From: Deminuibacter soli
Lineage (GTDB): Bacteria; Bacteroidota; Bacteroidia; Chitinophagales; Chitinophagaceae
Length of the DNA: 64,000 bases
Assembly: GCF_003412455.1 (NCBI RefSeq)
Contig: NZ_QTJU01000003.1
Coordinates: 248,001 to 312,000, forward strand
Reading direction: 5' to 3'
Under the pieces are notes generated by a model. That model worked only from the letters and a program-made list of their open reading frames with translations. It did no database searches and was not told the DNA's origin. Each line of letters begins with the position of its first letter. Position 1 is the first letter of the stretch. The translations under genes were made by a program, and so were the position numbers. Positions 60,547-64,000 of the stretch are shown here, piece after piece.

Positions 60547-61697
60547 GCAGCGAACCTACACCAACCGAATTTAAACCAAAGAAATCCGTAGCCCTCTCCG
60601 GCGTTGTTGCAGGCAATACCGCCCTGTGCTCGGTAGGTAAAAGCGGGAACGACCTGCATTACCGCGGTTACGATATACTTGACCTGGCCGGTGCAGCCTG
60701 TTTTGAAGAAGTGGCTTATTTACTGATACATGGCAGCCTGCCTGATAAAGCACAGTTCGCTGCCTACAGCGCCAAACTGAAATCATTACGCGGCCTGCCC
60801 AATGCCGTGAAACAGATACTGGAACAGCTGCCTGCCACCACGCATCCCATGGATGTGCTGCGCACTGCCACATCGGTGCTGGGCACGGTTGCACCTGAAA
60901 AGGATGATCACAACACTGCGGGGGCAAGAGATATAGCCGATAAACTGGTGGCCTGCCTGGGCTCTGCCTTACTGTACTGGTACCACTATGCACACAATGG
61001 CCGCCGTATTGATGTGGAGACGGATGACGCCAGCATCGGTGGACATTTTCTGCACCTGCTGCATGGAAAAAAATGCCCGCCTTCCTGGGAAAAAGCCATG
61101 CAGGTTTCGCTGAACCTGTATGCAGAACATGAATTCAATGCCTCTACATTTACCGCAAGGGTTATAGCAGGCACGGGCTCTGATATCTATTCAGCTGTAA
61201 CAGGCGCTATCGGTGCGTTGCGCGGGCCCAAACATGGCGGGGCCAATGAAGTGGCTTATGATATACAAAGCCGCTACAGCTCGCCCGATGAAGCGGAAGC
61301 AGACGTACGCACCAGGCTGGAGAAAAAAGAAGTGATCATTGGTTTTGGTCACCCGGTATACACCATCAGTGACCCGCGCAATAAAGTGATTAAACAGGTG
61401 GCCAGGCAACTGAGCGTGGAAGCAGGCGACAGCCAGCTGTTTCATATTGCCGAACGCCTGGAAACACTGCTATGGGCAGAAAAGAAAATGTTCCCGAACC
61501 TGGACTGGTTCTCGGCTGTCTCCTATCATGTAATGGGTGTGCCTACGTTGTTCTTTACCCCGCTGTTTGTAATATCGCGCGTAACCGGCTGGTGTGCGCA
61601 TATCATAGAACAACGGCAGGATGGCAAAATCATTCGCCCAAGCGCCAATTACACCGGGCCTGACAACCGCCCCTTTGTTCCAATTGAAGAACGCTAA
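60543..61697 (+). CDS. prpC: 2-methylcitrate synthase
   Basis: A 384-aa citrate-synthase-family enzyme condensing propionyl-CoA and oxaloacetate. [48 protein letters not shown] (His of the HGGANE motif), [17 protein letters not shown], and [39 protein letters not shown] (Asp/Arg active-site region) are present. Assigned as methylcitrate rather than citrate synthase because it lies between prpB and prpD. The citrate synthase of the main cycle should be elsewhere. Confidence 0.93.
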   Translation: MSSEPTPTEFKPKKSVALSGVVAGNTALCSVGKSGNDLHYRGYDILDLAGAACFEEVAYLLIHGSLPDKAQFAAYSAKLKSLRGLPNAVKQILEQLPATTHPMDVLRTATSVLGTVAPEKDDHNTAGARDIADKLVACLGSALLYWYHYAHNGRRIDVETDDASIGGHFLHLLHGKKCPPSWEKAMQVSLNLYAEHEFNASTFTARVIAGTGSDIYSAVTGAIGALRGPKHGGANEVAYDIQSRYSSPDEAEADVRTRLEKKEVIIGFGHPVYTISDPRNKVIKQVARQLSVEAGDSQLFHIAERLETLLWAEKKMFPNLDWFSAVSYHVMGVPTLFFTPLFVISRVTGWCAHIIEQRQDGKIIRPSANYTGPDNRPFVPIEER

Positions 61698-61745
61698 CCG
61701 CAATCATAACCATTCAAACTATCCATCCATCAAACAACAGAACAG

Positions 61746-63197
61746 ATGTCCGCTCACATTTCAACTAATAACAGACCGCAACCAGACATGGTTTTAGCCG
61801 ATATAGCCGATTATGTATTAAACTATGAAATAAGCAGTGCAACTGCATGGACCACCGCGCACTACTGCCTGCTCGATACGCTGGGCTGCGGGCTGGAAGC
61901 ACTCACCTACCCTGCCTGCACCAAACTGCTGGGCCCTGTGGTACCCGGTACCATTGTGCCCAACGGTGCAAAAGTACCCGGTACACCTTACCAGCTTGAT
62001 CCCATACAGGCAGCCTTTAATATTGGCGCCATTGTACGCTGGCTCGATTTCAATGATACCTGGCTGGCAGCAGAATGGGGCCACCCCAGCGATAACCTCG
62101 GCGGCATACTGGCTGTGGCAGACTGGTTATCGCGTACAGCAGTGGCCAATGGCAAAGCACCACTAACCATGAAAGCCGTGCTGGATGCCATGATACGCGC
62201 GCATGAAATACAGGGCGTAATGGCACTGGAAAACTCCTTTAACCGCGTGGGGCTGGATCATGTAATACTGGTAAAACTAGCCACCACAGCAGTAGTAGGC
62301 AGGCTCATCGGCCTTACACGGGATGAACTGATCAACGCATTATCACTGGCTTTTGTAGATGGCCAGGCATTGCGTACCTACCGCCATGCACCCAATACCG
62401 GCAGCCGCAAATCGTGGGCAGCAGGTGATGCCACTTCGCGCGGAGTACGTTTGGCATTGATGGCGCAAACCGGTGAAATGGGTTACCCTTCTGTGCTCAC
62501 TGCCAAAACATGGGGCTTCTACGATGTGCTGTTCAAAGGCAAAAGCTTCAGCTTTCAGCGGCCTTATGGTTCGTATGTAATGGAGAATGTGCTGTTTAAA
62601 ATATCCTTCCCGGCCGAGTTTCATTCGCAAACAGCTGTTGAAGCAGCCATGACACTGCACAGCGAGCTGGCAGCCATGGGCAAAAGCAGTGAAGACATCA
62701 AACAGATCACCATCCGCACACATGAAGCCGCTATACGTATCATTGATAAAAAAGGCCCGTTGTACAACCCGGCAGACCGCGACCACTGTATTCAATACAT
62801 GATTGCCGTACCGCTGATCTTCGGCAGGTTAACTGCGGCAGATTATGAAGACAATGTAGCACAGGACATTCGTATTGATGCGCTGCGTGACAGGATGAAC
62901 ATTGAAGAGAACAAACAATACACGATCGATTACCTTGATCCTGAAAAGCGCTCTATTGCCAATGCGCTTACCATTGAGTTAAACGATGGTACCGTATTAT
63001 CTGAGCTGGTGGTGGAATACCCCATCGGTCACCGTTTGCGCCGTACAGAAGGTATCCCGTTGTTGATTGATAAGTTCAAGATAAACCTGGCACGCGTATT
63101 TGCCGCCAAACAGCAGCACAACATATTACAAGCATCGCTTGATTTAAACAAGCTGGTGAATATGCCGGTGCACGAGTATGTGGATTTGTATGTGTAG
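61746..63197 (+). CDS. prpD: 2-methylcitrate dehydratase (PrpD)
   Basis: A 483-aa MmgE/PrpD-family enzyme that dehydrates methylcitrate to 2-methyl-cis-aconitate. Residues: [108 protein letters not shown], and [19 protein letters not shown]. 48 bp after prpC, same operon. No acnD/prpF alternative was seen, so PrpD-type dehydration is the route here; hydration is left to a general aconitase elsewhere. Confidence 0.96.
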   Translation: MSAHISTNNRPQPDMVLADIADYVLNYEISSATAWTTAHYCLLDTLGCGLEALTYPACTKLLGPVVPGTIVPNGAKVPGTPYQLDPIQAAFNIGAIVRWLDFNDTWLAAEWGHPSDNLGGILAVADWLSRTAVANGKAPLTMKAVLDAMIRAHEIQGVMALENSFNRVGLDHVILVKLATTAVVGRLIGLTRDELINALSLAFVDGQALRTYRHAPNTGSRKSWAAGDATSRGVRLALMAQTGEMGYPSVLTAKTWGFYDVLFKGKSFSFQRPYGSYVMENVLFKISFPAEFHSQTAVEAAMTLHSELAAMGKSSEDIKQITIRTHEAAIRIIDKKGPLYNPADRDHCIQYMIAVPLIFGRLTAADYEDNVAQDIRIDALRDRMNIEENKQYTIDYLDPEKRSIANALTIELNDGTVLSELVVEYPIGHRLRRTEGIPLLIDKFKINLARVFAAKQQHNILQASLDLNKLVNMPVHEYVDLYV

Positions 63198-63215
63198 CCG
63201 TTAAAACGCAGTCAT

Positions 63216-63250
63216 AAAAAAAGAGGAACGTCCGGTGATGTTCCTCTTTT
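63216..63250. terminator. Bidirectional terminator after prpD
   Basis: AAAAAAAGAGGAAC / GTTCCTCTTTT stem with a 10-base loop; T-tracts on both strands. Serves prpBCD and the small lipoprotein gene. Confidence 0.9.
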
Positions 63251-63260
63251 CGTTTAACCG

Positions 63261-63407
63261 TTATTTAAAAGCAAGTTTTGCTGCGGAAGAATCTTTCACC
63301 ACGGTATTGCCGGGTAAGGGTTTTGCGGCAGGCGGCGTTTTCCTGTTGCAGGTAAGCGCATATAACATTGCCGCAATTGCCGCCGGTACCATCAGACGGA
63401 ATTTCAT
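63261..63407 (-). CDS. Small lipoprotein (48 aa)
   Basis: ATG at 63405-63407. The product has a signal (MKFRLMVPAAIAAMLYALTC) with Cys at residue 20 in a lipobox-like context, then a short Pro/Ala/Lys-rich tail (NRKTPPAAKPLPGNTVVKDS) to residue 48. Convergent with prpD and sharing its terminator, which supports a real transcription unit. Function unknown. Confidence 0.55.
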   Translation of the reverse strand: MKFRLMVPAAIAAMLYALTCNRKTPPAAKPLPGNTVVKDSSAAKLAFK

Positions 63408-63501
63408 GAAAATTGGATTTAAGGTTTATACCGCAATATCATAACTGGCGGGCATATAAACAAATTAACTATCCCATGTTATACCTGCTGACACAAGCTG
63501 A

Positions 63502-63642
63502 TTATTCTACCGGCAGGTACTTGTTAAGCAGCTTTCCATTTTTGTAGGTAAATGAGCTTTCTAATTTGAGCAGCTTTTTCTCTTTAAAAATTGAAAGTCC
63601 GTTCCCTATTGCGACAACGAAACCGTCGAGGGTTATTTGCAC
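63502..63642 (-). CDS. Possible small protein with GTG start (46 aa)
   Basis: A short reverse-strand frame from GTG 63640-63642 to the stop at 63502, product VQITLDGFVVAIGNGLSIFKE, then KKLLKLESSFTYKNGKLLNK and YLPVE. The upstream frame is closed by a TAA and there is no Shine-Dalgarno. The alternating hydrophobic pattern looks protein-like, but length and lack of context leave it doubtful; it may be a remnant. Confidence 0.25.
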   Translation of the reverse strand: MQITLDGFVVAIGNGLSIFKEKKLLKLESSFTYKNGKLLNKYLPVE

Positions 63643-63763
63643 CTGTAATTTTTAGTTTTCGCATAGCAACCGTTTTAAGCGTGTGAGTTTGTATCACAAA
63701 TATCTGAAGACGGCCTACGATATTACGGGTGTAATCACGACAGAATAGGCGGTGATTTGTGCT

Positions 63764-63795
63764 AAAAAACAGAAATGCCGTGGCATTTCTGTTTT
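63764..63795 (-). terminator. Terminator downstream of the C-terminal secreted-protein gene
   Basis: AACAGAAATGCC / GGCATTTCTGTT perfect stem with a 2-base loop; six T residues on the reverse strand, 20 bp after the stop at 63816. Confidence 0.92.
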
Positions 63796-63815
63796 AACAA
63801 TAAAAGGCGCTACAG

Positions 63816-64000
63816 TTATTTTACAAAACTCACCTGTATGGTTGTTTGGGTGCGCGCTGCAAGCAGGTCGTCTGAATTCATCCAGAATAGCATGCTGTAG
63901 GTGCCTGCAGGAAAGCTGTTTGCAGGAACAGTTACCTGTGGATTACCCTGCGCATTGAAGGTTGCATTCAGGTACAGCGGCCTTACATCAGGGTCGTTGA
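63816..64000 (-). CDS. C-terminal fragment of a probable secreted protein
   Basis: The reverse frame is open from the window end to the stop at 63816-63818, about 61 residues: NDPDVRPLYLNATFNAQGNP, QVTVPANSFPAGTYSMLFWM, then NSDDLLAARTQTTIQVSFVK. This beta-strand-rich sequence resembles the last domain of a Bacteroidota extracellular protein, but no family can be named from the fragment. The N-terminus and most of the gene lie outside. Confidence 0.6.
   Translation of the reverse strand, partial: NDPDVRPLYLNATFNAQGNPQVTVPANSFPAGTYSMLFWMNSDDLLAARTQTTIQVSFVK

Noticed and set aside
1-64000. tRNA or rRNA genes, integrase or phage genes
   Set aside because: No cloverleaf-like sequence with a GTTCRANNC T-arm followed by an acceptor, no rRNA-like stretch, and no integrase-, transposase- or phage-type protein in the window.

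Overview
The window looks like chromosomal DNA of a Bacteroidota bacterium, most likely of the Chitinophagaceae type. The grounds are a type IX secretion PorP/SprF protein, a WbqC-family protein, a fused SecDF, the long NusB form, a HU-SPOR membrane protein, a SusA-like alpha-amylase, and promoter boxes of the TAnnTTTG type with few strong Shine-Dalgarno sites. I found no rRNA, tRNA, CRISPR array, prophage or complete insertion sequence. Genus assignment is inference from gene content and style.

Layout. 1-3.4 kb: cut porP/sprF-like gene, WbqC, a LEA-type lipoprotein, a heavy-metal-associated protein and pyrE. 3.5-6.4 kb: Nudix hydrolase and a fused trehalose-6-phosphate synthase/phosphatase. 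6.5-9.7 kb: leftward pyrR-pyrB-coaD-thioesterase run and an unknown HxxxCxCG protein. 9.7-17 kb: FKBP isomerase, pruA, an isoprenoid-synthase-like protein, an unknown protein, sdaA, a FAS1 lipoprotein. 17-23 kb: aminotransferase, RlmK-like methyltransferase, coaE, yajC, DUF1573 protein, nusB. 23-31 kb: groES-groEL, HU-SPOR protein, small membrane protein plus FKBP lipoprotein, secDF. 31-37 kb: heavy-metal RND efflux operon. 37-42 kb: Trp-rich lipoprotein, IscA-like protein, unknown membrane protein, acyl-CoA dehydrogenase. 42-51.5 kb: starch and glycogen block (GH13 enzyme, SLC45-like transporter, glgC, glgA, FucP-like transporter, ROK glucokinase). 52-57 kb: TPP-riboswitch-controlled PnuC/PnuT transporter, a 59-aa protein, SGNH-like protein with MBOAT acyltransferase, polysaccharide deacetylase. 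57-64 kb: old-yellow-enzyme, response regulator, prpBCD methylcitrate operon, small lipoprotein and the end of a secreted protein.

How the genes fit. Carbohydrate storage is the strongest theme: oligosaccharide cleavage in the envelope, import, phosphorylation by glucokinase, ADP-glucose and glycogen synthesis, and trehalose synthesis. Others are pyrimidine synthesis (pyrR, pyrB, pyrE), CoA synthesis (coaD, coaE), protein folding and export (groESL, yajC, secDF, two FKBPs), divalent metal efflux, and propionate catabolism.

The most unusual content is between the genes. The intergenic DNA carries several dispersed repeat families: (A) an element of roughly 80 bp rich in TCGA words, nine copies; (B) a 101-102 bp element with 18-bp terminal inverted repeats, two of whose three copies are flanked by perfect 8-bp direct repeats, so it behaves like a miniature transposable element; (C) short words such as GTGAATAGTCAATAGTGAA; (D) GGCTGTG/CACAGCC hairpins, arranged in one place as a 158-bp tandem array. 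Two of the three family B copies sit inside family C-like repeat words.
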